Source: SXIZ01 sp040079795 (GTDB lineage: Bacteria > Pseudomonadota > Gammaproteobacteria > Methylococcales > Methylomonadaceae). From it: a stretch of 64,000 nt of DNA. The position numbers and the translations under genes were made by a program. How positions within the stretch are numbered: the first letter of the stretch is position 1; every line of letters starts with the position of its first letter. The stretch spans positions 1 to 64,000 of the forward strand of contig JBEBJQ010000001.1 of assembly GCA_040079795.1 (NCBI GenBank). Reading direction: 5' to 3'. Positions 1 through 8,642 of the stretch are shown piece after piece. The notes beneath the pieces are model-generated. The model worked only from the letters and a program-made list of their open reading frames with translations. It was not told the origin of the DNA and made no database searches.

Positions 1-31
1 TGGCTTTCTTGCCTGTTTGTTTTGTGCCCAT
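1..31 (-). CDS. N-terminal fragment of a putative transposase OrfA (partial)
   Basis: An ATG at 31-29 on the minus strand is preceded by AAAGAGGTG at a normal Shine-Dalgarno spacing and opens the reading frame MGTKQTGKKA, which then runs off the window. A basic N-terminus just inside an IS-like terminus suits an IS3 OrfA DNA-binding protein. Ten residues cannot prove this. It could be any gene with a strong ribosome binding site. Confidence 0.3.
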   Translation of the reverse strand, partial: MGTKQTGKKA

Positions 32-78
32 TCAAGCACCTCTTTTGTGATAAGGATACTCGCTTTTGGTTCTGTCCA
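1..78 (-). mobile_element. End of an IS3-like insertion sequence, cut by the window edge
   Basis: Reading on the minus strand, the sequence enters a terminus starting TGGACAG at position 78. About 47 bases later comes an ORF start with a good ribosome binding site. This arrangement fits the left end of an IS3-family element, but only 78 bases are visible and the other end lies outside the window. The family call is therefore tentative. Confidence 0.4.
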
Positions 79-134
79 CTATTCGCGGGGTAGATCAATA
101 AAAAATCACCCTTCGGGCCGGTCAAATTTGTTTA

Positions 135-509
135 TTAGCTATCCAGTAAAACTGCTGCTTGCTCGCAGCTTATTTCACTGGCAGAACCGGTAAGGATGAA
201 ATGGGCTAAACGGGCAATGGCTTGCCAGTTAGACGCATTATTTACAAAGTCAAACGCGAGCCTTAAAAAATGCACCAAACTTTCATCCCGCACTTGTTGC
301 TCAGCAGAATAACTGTGTAAATAATCGTAGACGGCCACCAGATCGTCGTCGCCACCATAATTTTTAAGGGCTTGCGCAGAAAGCAACTGATAATCAAAAG
401 GTTCGCCATCCATCAGCGCAACAAATTTAGCTTCCGCCAATGAACCTGCGAGCAAATTGACAATATCTGCTTCAAAAGCCGGATGAAAACCGTGGGCAAA
501 GCGAAACAT
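135..509 (-). CDS. Hypothetical protein, separated from its upstream region by an IS481 element
   Basis: Starting from the ATG at 509-507, this gives a 124-residue acidic, probably helical soluble protein beginning MFRFAHGFHP, with no family I recognise. The open frame actually continues 11 codons into the left inverted repeat of the IS at 512-1715, so the longer start at 542 would be supplied by the element. Across the IS, the minus strand shows AAGG followed by TTTAA. If the element were removed, AAGG would sit about 6 bases before this ATG. I infer that the IS landed between the ribosome binding site and the start codon, so native translation is probably lost or now depends on the IS-derived start. 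A longer original N-terminus cannot be excluded. Confidence 0.45.
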   Translation of the reverse strand: MFRFAHGFHPAFEADIVNLLAGSLAEAKFVALMDGEPFDYQLLSAQALKNYGGDDDLVAVYDYLHSYSAEQQVRDESLVHFLRLAFDFVNNASNWQAIARLAHFILTGSASEISCEQAAVLLDS

Positions 510-511
510 AA

Positions 512-1715
512 TGTGTATTAGTCTCGACTTAATCTGACACATCGGCTTGAAAAGATGAGAGTTACCGGTTTTGATATGGGTGCCGGATCCTTAATCAAAA
601 CACAAAAGGCAACTCTCATGCTACATACTAACAATCCGATAATAAAACATAAAGCTGGGCTGTTAAACTTAGCCCAAGAACTGCAAAACGTATCTAGGGC
701 TTGTAAGGTGATGGGCGTATCGCGTGATACGTTTTATCGCTATCAGGAACTGGTTGCCGAAGGCGGTGTTGAGGCTTTAATCGATAAAAGCCGCAGGGCT
801 CCGAATCTCAAGAACCGTGTGGGTGAAACTATTGAGAACGCGGTGAAAGCCTATGCAGTTGATTTTCCTGCTCATGGGCAGCACCGAACCTGCAACGAGC
901 TACGTAAGCAGGGCGTATTTGTCTCGGGGAGCGGCGTCCGCTCAATCTGGTTGAGGCACGGCCTTGAAAACTTCAAAAAACGTTTGAAGGCTCTGGAAGC
1001 TCAAGTCGCTGAAAAAGGCATCATCCTGACCGATATCCAGATTGCCGCGTTGGAGAAAAAACAGCACGATGACGAAGCGTGTGGTGAAATCGAAACCGCC
1101 CATCCAGGTTACCTGGGCTCACAAGATACCTTCTACGTTGGCAACCTCAAAGGCGTGGGGCGGATTTACCAGCAGACTTACGTGGACACTTATAGCAAAG
1201 TTGCGCATTGCAAGCTGTACACAACCAAAACACCGATAACAGCTGCGGACATCCTGAATGACAAAGTGTTGCCGTTCTATGCAGCGAATGGACTGCCCGT
1301 ACTGCGTATCCTGACGGATCGCGGGACCGAATACTGCGGCAAAGTCGAACAACATGACTATCAGCTTTATCTGGCGATCAACGACATCGACCATACTAAA
1401 ACCAAAGCGATGTCCCCGCAGGCTAACGGTATTTGTGAACGGTTCCATCGAACGATATTACAGGAATTCTATCAAGTCGCGTTCAGGAAAAAACTCTATA
1501 GCGATCTGGAGGTATTGCAAAAAGATCTGGACGAATGGGTAATTTATTACAACAATAACCGGACTCATCAAGGCAAAATGTGTCTAGGCAGAACGCCAAT
1601 GGATACTTTGCTGGATGGAAAACAGATTTTGGCCCAGAAGAACCTGAACCAAATCTAATCTGACAGACACCCATAAAAATTGGTAACTGTCAGATTAAGT
1701 CTGAGCTAATACACA
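512..1715 (+). mobile_element. IS481-family insertion sequence, apparently complete
   Basis: The element is 1204 bp and bounded by terminal inverted repeats of 28 bp (512-539 and 1688-1715) that share TGTGTATTAG, four variable positions, then GACTTAATCTGACA. Subterminal similarity continues inward (GTTACC, a TTTT core, ATGGGTG near 561-581, mirrored near 1665-1688). A perfect 10-bp inverted repeat with arms AATCTGACAG and CTGTCAGATT lies just after the transposase stop. I see no convincing target duplication longer than 2 bp. It carries one intact transposase gene. Confidence 0.85.
618..1658 (+). CDS. IS481-family DDE transposase
   Basis: This is a 346-residue transposase from the ATG at 618. 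The frame is open back to 555, but that extension reads the subterminal repeat and is unlikely to be coding. The N-terminus has a helix-turn-helix (about residues 20-45, SRACKVMGVSRDTFYRY), followed by an RNase H-fold integrase core. The likely catalytic triad is the Asp in TYVDTYSK, the Asp in ILTDRGTEY and the Glu in NGICERFHRT, about 35 residues after the second Asp. It is intact and full length for the family, so the element may be active. Confidence 0.9.
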   Translation: MLHTNNPIIKHKAGLLNLAQELQNVSRACKVMGVSRDTFYRYQELVAEGGVEALIDKSRRAPNLKNRVGETIENAVKAYAVDFPAHGQHRTCNELRKQGVFVSGSGVRSIWLRHGLENFKKRLKALEAQVAEKGIILTDIQIAALEKKQHDDEACGEIETAHPGYLGSQDTFYVGNLKGVGRIYQQTYVDTYSKVAHCKLYTTKTPITAADILNDKVLPFYAANGLPVLRILTDRGTEYCGKVEQHDYQLYLAINDIDHTKTKAMSPQANGICERFHRTILQEFYQVAFRKKLYSDLEVLQKDLDEWVIYYNNNRTHQGKMCLGRTPMDTLLDGKQILAQKNLNQI

Positions 1716-1847
1716 TTAAACCTTAACGCTACGGTAACTATTCATCGCGAGCTAAGCATATTTAACACAAAAACAGCTATACCAGAGGAGTTATGGCTTT
1801 GCGGTTGTTTAACCATTTTGGCATTAAATTATGACAATATAGTGATG

Positions 1848-2045
1848 CTACACGCAGCGTTTTTGATAAAGTGACCACCACTGCCTGGTGTTTTTCAAAT
1901 CTTCAATTTCTAAATGATCCCCCAAACAGGCTTTGAAAAAGTTGTTTGTTGCCGTTAAAGCAATTAAGCTATTATGAAGGTTGAAAGCGCTCCCCCAATC
2001 CGCGTCACTCAACCGACCCAAACACAGAAAAATCTCTTTTTTCAA
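1848..2045 (-). CDS. Possible small hypothetical protein with a TTG start
   Basis: This is a 65-residue ORF divergent from the transporter at 2075. It begins with TTG, preceded by AGGGA at about 8 bases, which is the main support for translation. The product starts MKKEIFLCLG and ends QWWSLYQKRCV, with no domain I recognise. It lies upstream of, and on the same strand as, the IS-interrupted gene at 135-509, so the two could once have been one transcription unit. The non-ATG start and short length keep confidence low. Confidence 0.3.
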   Translation of the reverse strand: MKKEIFLCLGRLSDADWGSAFNLHNSLIALTATNNFFKACLGDHLEIEDLKNTRQWWSLYQKRCV

Positions 2046-2074
2046 CTTAATATCCCTACTTCTAACTTCCTGAT

Positions 2075-3415
2075 ATGTCGACTGATCCTTTAAACCATCA
2101 GGATGCTAGCCAAAAAGCCGTTCTCGACATTTTGCTGAAATATAAACTGGTTGCGGACTTGGTGCATAAGCAGAATTTGCCTAGGCAAGATCTCATAGAG
2201 TCGTTGGCGCGCAAAGAAAATCTGGTTCGATTAGGGCAGCTGCTCAATCAGATCCAGCCCACAGACATTGCCCGGATTATTGAAGAGCTAAGTACGGAAG
2301 ACCAATTATTTGTATGGGAACATCTTAATGATGCGCGAAAAGAATCGGTGTTACAGGCTGCTCCAGAATCGGTAATCAAGTTGCTTGAAAAACGTGGCTT
2401 TCAGACCGAAAAATCCCACGTTAAAGCGTTTTATCTGGAATCGGGCCGATTGCGGGAAACGGTGATCACTACGCGTCAGAGGCTGTTAGCAACCAAGCCT
2501 ATTTGGATCGATTTAGTCGATCCTTCCTTTGAAGATCGGCTCTGGGTGGGGGATATTTTCGGGATTAAATTACCAGACCCTGAGAAATTGAGTGACCTTG
2601 AATCGAGCGCTAAATTTTATCTGGAAGAAAAAGGGGAAATTCATTTGCACTCCGATTTTTTGTTAGATAAAGACGATGTCTCCAACAATGTCCCGGTTGC
2701 GTTTGTTTTGTACGAGGAAACTTTATTTTCGATCCGTAGCGTCGATTTACCGATTTTTCGGCTGCAACGCTTGCGCGCCCTAACCCAACCCAATTATGTA
2801 GAAGGTGCCCGGGACATGTTGTTGGACCTTTATGCGGGTTCTGTTGAATATTCCGCTGATGCCTTGGAAGATGTCTACCGGCGCCTGGAAATGACGGGTA
2901 AGCAAGTGCTCCGCAAACAAATAACCGATGAGGAAGCGGCTGAAATATTAACCGATATTGCCTACGAAGAAGACTTGAATGGTCGAATTCGCCGCAACGT
3001 GCTTGATACCCGCCGGGCCGTCTCATTTTTAATGCGCAGTAAATTCTTAAGTAAAGAACAACTGGAGGATTCCCAGCAAATCCTGCGGGACATTGAATCC
3101 CTGGATGGGCACACCGCTTTTTTGTTTGATAAAATCAACTTCTTGATGGATGCCACGGTAGGTTTTATTAATATCAACCAAAACCAGGTGGTTAAACGTT
3201 TAACCCGGATCAGCGTGGTTTTCTTGCCGCTCAATGTACTGGCTGGTATCGGTGGTATGTCCGAATTTTCAATGATGACAGAAGGGATACCCTGGCCCGT
3301 TTCTTATGGTTTGTTTACCGTAGGGTTAGCTGTTGTCGGCTGGCTTACTTTTACGATTATTCAGTTTCTTGAGCGTTATGAAGCTAAACGGCTCAGTAAA
3401 AACGAACCAAGATAA
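2075..3415 (+). CDS. CorA-family divalent cation transporter with N-terminal MgtE N domain
   Basis: This is a 446-residue inner-membrane transporter, probably for Mg2+ or a related divalent cation. Residues about 45-105 look like the MgtE N domain, a helical cytosolic Mg-sensing module (IARIIEELSTEDQLFVW, ESVLQAAPESV). Residues about 110-370 are the CorA cytosolic funnel, followed by two transmembrane helices (about 372-393 and 412-433) and a basic C-terminus. The loop after TM1, which is GMN in classical CorA, reads GMS here (394-396, context IGGMSEF). The gene stands alone, and no strong ribosome binding site precedes the start. Confidence 0.85.
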   Translation: MSTDPLNHQDASQKAVLDILLKYKLVADLVHKQNLPRQDLIESLARKENLVRLGQLLNQIQPTDIARIIEELSTEDQLFVWEHLNDARKESVLQAAPESVIKLLEKRGFQTEKSHVKAFYLESGRLRETVITTRQRLLATKPIWIDLVDPSFEDRLWVGDIFGIKLPDPEKLSDLESSAKFYLEEKGEIHLHSDFLLDKDDVSNNVPVAFVLYEETLFSIRSVDLPIFRLQRLRALTQPNYVEGARDMLLDLYAGSVEYSADALEDVYRRLEMTGKQVLRKQITDEEAAEILTDIAYEEDLNGRIRRNVLDTRRAVSFLMRSKFLSKEQLEDSQQILRDIESLDGHTAFLFDKINFLMDATVGFININQNQVVKRLTRISVVFLPLNVLAGIGGMSEFSMMTEGIPWPVSYGLFTVGLAVVGWLTFTIIQFLERYEAKRLSKNEPR

Positions 3416-3610
3416 TTTCAAACCCTGCGTTGCAATTATCACGTATCTTTTAAGCACTCACTAATCATGCATCGCTTCCTTTGGGCAACGCTCTTTCTTC
3501 TAAATATTTATAAGCGTCAACCGTTATCAAATTTTCATCATACTGTAATTGTTTGTTCATATAGAAGCGCTAACATTACCTATCTAAGGTAACTGTGGAT
3601 AGCTTTTTAT

Positions 3611-4618
3611 ATGAGTCTAAAAATAGCGTTTATTACCGATGCCTGGCGTCCTCAAATCAATGGGGTGGTAACAACCATCGAAAATACCTGTATAGCCATT
3701 GAGCGCCAGGGTGAAGAGGTTATGCTGATAACACCCGATCAATTTAAAACCATCCCTTGCCCCAGTTATCCCTCCATCAAATTATCGCTTTACTGCTATC
3801 CAAAGGTGAAACGATTGCTGGATGATTTTAAGCCAGATCGTATCCATATAGCGACCGAAGGCCCCTTAGGGTTAGCAGCACGGAGATACTGTTTAACAAA
3901 CAAATTGGCATTTACCACTTCATTTCATACCTTATTTGCAGAATATATTAATTTGCGCTTCAAAATCCCCGTTACTTGGGGTTACCGGCTATTGCGCTGG
4001 TTTCATAAACCAGCTACCCGGATTATGGTTGCTACCCAGAGTGTGGAAACAGACTTGGTTAATAGAGGCTTTAATAAAGATCAGTTTGTGCGCTGGTCCA
4101 GAGGTGTCGATACCGATCGTTTCAAGCCCGGAAACAAAAATTTTATTGATTATCCCCGCCCCATTTCAATGTATGTGGGCAGAGTTGCAATTGAAAAAAA
4201 TCTAGGTGCATTTCTGACTTTGGCAATACCCGGAACAAAAGTCGTTGTAGGCGGTGGCCCGCAATTGGCCAGTTTGCAAAAAACCTTTAGTGAAGTCGTT
4301 TTTACCGGCTTTCAAACCGGTGAATCCCTCGCAAATTATATGGCGGCAGCGGATGTTTTCGTCTTTCCAAGCCGCACCGACACTTTCGGTATCGTTATGT
4401 TGGATGCGTTGGCCTGCGGGGTTCCGGTTGCAGCGTTTCCTGTGCAAGGCCCATTAGATGTCCTCATCAATAATCACACCGGTTGTATGCGGGAGAATCT
4501 TCAAGAAGCGTTCTATGGCGCTTTGAAGTTAAACAGCCAGGACTGCCGTAAACAAGCGTTAAATTATGCGTGGTCGAATTGTTCCACGCAATTTTTAAAT
4601 AATTTAGTACCTGTCTGA
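3611..4618 (+). CDS. GT4-family glycosyltransferase
   Basis: This is a 335-residue retaining glycosyltransferase of the GT-B fold. The N-terminal domain starts with a Rossmann strand and donor/acceptor loop (FITDAWRPQINGVVTT). The C-terminal nucleotide-sugar domain has GVDTDRF (165-171), MYVGRVAIEKN and PSRTDTFGIVMLDALACG (253-270). The usual E-x7-E pair is D257 and D265 here. The PSRTDTFG/LDALACG/PVAAFPV pattern resembles transferases that glycosylate diacylglycerol or other lipids. The next gene, 40 bp downstream on the same strand, is UDP-glucose dehydrogenase, so UDP-glucuronate is a plausible donor and a glucuronosyl-lipid a plausible product. That assignment is inference. Confidence 0.8.
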   Translation: MSLKIAFITDAWRPQINGVVTTIENTCIAIERQGEEVMLITPDQFKTIPCPSYPSIKLSLYCYPKVKRLLDDFKPDRIHIATEGPLGLAARRYCLTNKLAFTTSFHTLFAEYINLRFKIPVTWGYRLLRWFHKPATRIMVATQSVETDLVNRGFNKDQFVRWSRGVDTDRFKPGNKNFIDYPRPISMYVGRVAIEKNLGAFLTLAIPGTKVVVGGGPQLASLQKTFSEVVFTGFQTGESLANYMAAADVFVFPSRTDTFGIVMLDALACGVPVAAFPVQGPLDVLINNHTGCMRENLQEAFYGALKLNSQDCRKQALNYAWSNCSTQFLNNLVPV

Positions 4619-4658
4619 TAGGTAATCAATGGTGGTTATTAACCTTAAGGATTGATTT

Positions 4659-5981
4659 ATGAAAATTACTATTTTTGGAACAGGTTATGTAGGGCTGGTA
4701 ACTGGTGCTTGCTTGGCTGAAGTAGGAAATGATGTGTTATGTATCGATATTGATGCAGATAAAATTGCATTACTTGAACAAGGCCATATTCCAATCTTTG
4801 AACCTGGATTAGAAAATTTAGTGCGGGAAAATCAAAAATCCGGGCGATTACATTTTACAACTGACATAAAAAAAGCCGCTGAACACGGCCTTTTTCAATT
4901 TATCGCGGTTGGGACGCCTTCCGATGAAAGCGGGTCTGCTGATTTACACTATGTATTAAATGTTGTACAAAGCATAGCTGAAAACATGCAGGAATACTGC
5001 ATTATTATCACTAAATCGACCGTTCCCGTCGGAACAGCCGACAAAGTGAAGCAGATTGTCCTGGATACGCTAAACCAACAAGATAAGCTCGTGGAATTCG
5101 ATGTCGTCTCAAATCCTGAATTTTTAAAAGAAGGGGCTGCAATCACAGATTTTATGAAACCTGACCGCATTATTATCGGTACTGATAACCCAAGAACCAC
5201 CGAGTTATTAAAAGTCTTGTATGCACCTTTTAACCGTAATCATGAGCGCATCATTGCAATGGATATTCGTTCAGCAGAATTTACCAAATATGCTGCAAAT
5301 GCCATGTTGGCTACAAAAATCAGCTTTATGAATGAACTGGCTAATCTAGCCGAATACTTGAAAGTTGATATAGAAAATGTCAGGCATGGTATAGGTTCAG
5401 ATAGCCGCATTGGTTATCATTTTATTTATCCTGGTTGTGGCTACGGCGGTTCTTGTTTTCCTAAAGATTTGAAAGCGCTTATCCAAACAGCCAATGAACA
5501 TAGTTATACGCCTAACTTATTATGTGCAGTCGAGCAAATTAACGACCGCCAAAAACAGGTGTTATTCGAAAAAATTATTCAGCATTATGATGGTCAAATC
5601 AGCGGAAAAACCTTTGCATTGTGGGGATTAGCCTATAAGCCAAAAACTAACGATATTCGTCAAGCGCCCAGCCGCGTGTTGCTCGAAGCGCTTATTGACG
5701 CAGGCGCAATGGTGAAAGCGTATGATCCGGAAGCGCAAGAGGAAACCACTAGAACTTATCCAGGCAAACCAGGTTTAACCGTCTGCAACAATCAGGATGA
5801 AACCTTGGAGGGTGTAAATGCACTTTGTGTGGTAACCGAATGGAAGAATTTTTGGAGCCCTGATTTTGATATGCTAAAAACGAAACTCCGTGACGCCGTT
5901 ATTTTTGATGGCCGAAACCTCTATCAGCCTAAATTATTAAAAGCCAAAGGTATCCGATACTATAGTATCGGCCGCCCCTAG
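4659..5981 (+). CDS. ugd: UDP-glucose 6-dehydrogenase
   Basis: This 440-residue enzyme oxidises UDP-glucose to UDP-glucuronate with two NAD+. The NAD Rossmann motif is at the N-terminus (GTGYVGLVTG, residues 7-16), with the second-strand acidic residues CIDIDADK. The conserved SNPEFLKEG and EFTKYAANAMLATKISF segments are present, and the catalytic cysteine is C266 in GYGGSCFPKD. The C-terminal UDP-binding domain has GLAYKPKTNDIR. Length is normal. It is probably cotranscribed with the glycosyltransferase 40 bp upstream, feeding it or other polysaccharide synthesis. Confidence 0.95.
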   Translation: MKITIFGTGYVGLVTGACLAEVGNDVLCIDIDADKIALLEQGHIPIFEPGLENLVRENQKSGRLHFTTDIKKAAEHGLFQFIAVGTPSDESGSADLHYVLNVVQSIAENMQEYCIIITKSTVPVGTADKVKQIVLDTLNQQDKLVEFDVVSNPEFLKEGAAITDFMKPDRIIIGTDNPRTTELLKVLYAPFNRNHERIIAMDIRSAEFTKYAANAMLATKISFMNELANLAEYLKVDIENVRHGIGSDSRIGYHFIYPGCGYGGSCFPKDLKALIQTANEHSYTPNLLCAVEQINDRQKQVLFEKIIQHYDGQISGKTFALWGLAYKPKTNDIRQAPSRVLLEALIDAGAMVKAYDPEAQEETTRTYPGKPGLTVCNNQDETLEGVNALCVVTEWKNFWSPDFDMLKTKLRDAVIFDGRNLYQPKLLKAKGIRYYSIGRP

Positions 5982-6224
5982 GAACTTCTTACATTGATAA
6001 CTGTTAAATCGTACGTTCATAAAAATACTGTTTAGTACGTCTACCGCCAGTGCCTAACCCAATTTGGCTAGGTTTAAGCATGCTCCCATTACGATTCTGT
6101 CATAAAAGCTATTTACACTATAACTGTGACCCTGTTCAACTTTGAGGAAAAAACACCACCACCCTTCCAGTGTAATTTATCTGCGCAACAGACCTTTCAT
6201 TATCAATTAGGAGCAAGATGCATC

Positions 6225-7313
6225 ATGAACAATCCCAATATTCGTCCGTCCCGAAGCGTCCTAGCCAGTTTGATCCTGGCATCAATTTTCATGGTTCCTG
6301 CCCTGGCAGACCAAGGAAATAACAACCAACACGAGGATAAAGATAACGGACTATATGCAATCGCACTCTGGGGGGATCTGCCCTATTCGGCAGAACAGGC
6401 TGCCGCTGTATCCAATTTGATTGCAGACATGAACGCACAAGATTTAGCATTCAGCGTGCATGACGGCGACTTGAAAGCAGGTAGCACCGAGTGCACAGAT
6501 GCCATTTACAGCGCAGCGTTAAGTTACTTTAACTCACTAAAGGCTCCCGCAATGTTTACCCCGGGTGACAACGACTGGACTGATTGCGACCGCATTGCCG
6601 GCTATAATTCGTCCACGCAGCTTAACAAAGAGCGGGGGATGTTCTTCAACACCCCTTATTCGTTAGGACAACATCGTCTAAAACAGGAAGTTCAGGCTGC
6701 ACCCTATATCGAGAACCGCCGTTGGTATTACCAAGGCGTAACCTATGCAACTTTAAATGTACAGGGCTCATGTAATAACCTCTGCGACGTTGCTCCAGAT
6801 TCAGTTGAATTTTCAGCGCGCAATTCGGCTAATATCGCGTGGTTAAAAGAAACCTTTGCCCAAGCTAAAAAGCACAATTCAGCGGCGGTCATGTTGATTT
6901 CACAAGCTGACGTGGGCTGGGATATTGCCGACTCGACCCGGGCACCGCTCCGGGATGCAAAAACGCTTGTGGAAAAGATTATAGATCCTGTTGACGGCAA
7001 GTTAAAGGACAGTTCGACTGATGGCTTTAAAGACTTCCTGAGCGCATTGCGGGATGAAGTGGTCGCATTCCGCAAGCCTGTTGCCTATGTACATGGTGAT
7101 TCGCACTACTTCCGCGTGGATAAACCGTTTATGGATGTAAACGGCAAACGCCTGGAAAACTTCACTCGCGTCGAAACCTTCGGTGACAACGCACCGAATG
7201 GTACCAACGACGTGCAATGGTTAAAAGTACTCGTAGACTCTAGCAGCCGCGAAGTATTTGCCTATCAGCCACAGATTGTACCTGCCAACCGTGTGGCTGT
7301 TTCAGCACCTTAA
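6225..7313 (+). CDS. Exported metallophosphoesterase-like protein
   Basis: From the ATG at 6225, about 11 bases after AGGAG, the product is 362 residues with a signal peptide (basic N-terminus, hydrophobic stretch, cleavage near VPALADQ). The open frame extends to 6126, but that part lacks a signal sequence and is probably untranslated. Calcineurin-like metal-binding motifs follow in order: ALWGDLPY, SVHDGDLKAG, TPGDNDWTDC and, near the end, YVHGDSHYFR. It is therefore likely a periplasmic or secreted phosphoesterase of unknown substrate. A hairpin at 7326-7356 follows the gene. Confidence 0.75.
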   Translation: MNNPNIRPSRSVLASLILASIFMVPALADQGNNNQHEDKDNGLYAIALWGDLPYSAEQAAAVSNLIADMNAQDLAFSVHDGDLKAGSTECTDAIYSAALSYFNSLKAPAMFTPGDNDWTDCDRIAGYNSSTQLNKERGMFFNTPYSLGQHRLKQEVQAAPYIENRRWYYQGVTYATLNVQGSCNNLCDVAPDSVEFSARNSANIAWLKETFAQAKKHNSAAVMLISQADVGWDIADSTRAPLRDAKTLVEKIIDPVDGKLKDSSTDGFKDFLSALRDEVVAFRKPVAYVHGDSHYFRVDKPFMDVNGKRLENFTRVETFGDNAPNGTNDVQWLKVLVDSSSREVFAYQPQIVPANRVAVSAP

Positions 7314-7325
7314 ACTATAGTTACC

Positions 7326-7356
7326 GGGCTTTCTGGGGAATTGCACCGGAAAGCCC
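7326..7356 (+). terminator. Hairpin after the phosphoesterase gene
   Basis: A perfect 8-bp inverted repeat, GGGCTTTC and GAAAGCCC, surrounds a 15-base loop. A short T-run (ATTTTTC) follows about 9 bases later. The distance to the T-run makes it a weak intrinsic terminator. Confidence 0.5.
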
Positions 7357-7691
7357 TATCGCCATTTTTCTTATTCAACGACCTTAGGCCATAGAAAAAC
7401 CTCCATATTTTGGGGTTTTATGCTTTTTTATCTAATCGTTTGTTAAGGAAATGGGTTTTGATGGTTGTGCCGCAAAGTTTAGCAAAAGCCAGAGAACGTC
7501 TACCCTAAAGGCAAGACTAACCCGCTAAACCCCTAAATTGCGTATAGGCGGGAAAAAGATATTTTTTGCACGTTGCCTTTTTCTACGTCAGATATGGCTT
7601 GTCTTTCGTACAGGGTGTTTACCAATGATTTAAGGTGTAGTTTCCTGCTTAATAACCACTTACTCAAAATTTTACCCCCCCTTTATAATAA
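7357..7691. other. Intergenic spacer, no gene seen
   Basis: This spacer lies between two genes that converge on it. I see a C/A-rich segment around 7460-7550 but no ORF with a ribosome binding site. I compared it by eye with c-di-GMP and cobalamin riboswitch cores and found no match. Confidence 0.5.
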
Positions 7692-8597
7692 TTATGCCAA
7701 TTGTTCGGCCATTGTAAAAGCATTTCTAAAGTCGAGGTACAGGGGTTTATCGGTTTCAAGCATTGCTTTTAAGAGGGCTTGTTGCAATTTGTATTTAACA
7801 TTACCCACTGCCAATGCACCCACGGCAACGGCATTAGGGGCGTTAAGCGCAGTTGTTAAGCGCGTACCATAATCTTTGGTGGTAATGCCTTCAATACCCA
7901 GTGGCGGCACAGCATTGACATCACCTACCACTTTCAATTGCTGCGCATGCTGTAATATTTCTGCACTTAGCACTTGGATACCTGCTTTAGCCGTGCAAAA
8001 AATTAAATCGACGTCACGGATCAATGCGCCTTTCTCTGTCGCATTTGCTGCAACGGCACCACGCATTGTGCAATTAAAACGCCGATTGTATTCTTTTGCA
8101 GCATCTTCGGCAGTATCAACCAATAAATGATCAACCAGCACAATGTGAGCACCGGCTAAAGAAGCGATAATGCCAGTGGCAATGCCCACTGGACCCGTGC
8201 CACCGAAAACTAAACCGGTAGATTCCTTTAAGGTTTTACCATGTTGTGTTTTTAACTGTTTTTCCACACAGGCCACTAAAGCCGCCGCAGTGGTAAAAGC
8301 GCCGCTGGGATCAGCGAGTACAGAAATTTCAAATGGCGGCACCATGGCTTGTTTGCAGGTGTTGAGCATATCCATCGCCAAGCCCAAATCCCGCCCGCCA
8401 ATGAACATTGCCGTTTGTTTCACACCGGCAGGCCCCCGTGAAAAAATAGCGTCTTGCACTAATCGATGCACGCTGTCGAGTTTGACATTGTTGTAAGGCA
8501 TTAATACGTCAAAACCAGCATCCAAAGCCATATTAACGTCAAATGGGCTATTGTGTGGCATTGGGTCTAACATATGCAGGATGCTTCTTTTTGACAT
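7692..8597 (-). CDS. mtdB: Methylene-tetrahydromethanopterin dehydrogenase, second paralogue
   Basis: The product is 301 residues from the ATG at 8597-8595, preceded by GAGAGG; the upstream in-frame start at 8621 lacks support. It has the MtdA/MtdB fold: an N-terminal pterin-binding part (SPFDVNMALDAG, IFSRGPAG, FIGGRD, ADPSGAFTTAAA) and a Rossmann domain with GGTGPVG at about 132-138. The end of the second beta strand reads VLVDHLL with Asp156, which in Rossmann enzymes usually favours NAD+. It lies 45 bp after, and shares clear similarity with, the paralogue at 8643-9551, so the pair arose by duplication and is probably one operon. It should oxidise methylene-H4MPT in formaldehyde oxidation, but it could have changed substrate. 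Confidence 0.8.
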   Translation of the reverse strand: MSKRSILHMLDPMPHNSPFDVNMALDAGFDVLMPYNNVKLDSVHRLVQDAIFSRGPAGVKQTAMFIGGRDLGLAMDMLNTCKQAMVPPFEISVLADPSGAFTTAAALVACVEKQLKTQHGKTLKESTGLVFGGTGPVGIATGIIASLAGAHIVLVDHLLVDTAEDAAKEYNRRFNCTMRGAVAANATEKGALIRDVDLIFCTAKAGIQVLSAEILQHAQQLKVVGDVNAVPPLGIEGITTKDYGTRLTTALNAPNAVAVGALAVGNVKYKLQQALLKAMLETDKPLYLDFRNAFTMAEQLA

Positions 8598-8642
8598 TAT
8601 AAATCCTCTCGTGTAGTGCAAAACCTAAGGTAAGACAATAGC

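Noticed and set aside
505..1720. Target site duplication flanking the IS481 element.
   Set aside because: The flanks share at most 2 bp in direct orientation, which is not convincing.
7440..7570. Possible riboswitch-like C/A-rich stretch between convergent genes.
   Set aside because: No match by eye to known cores, and neither flanking gene is read from it.
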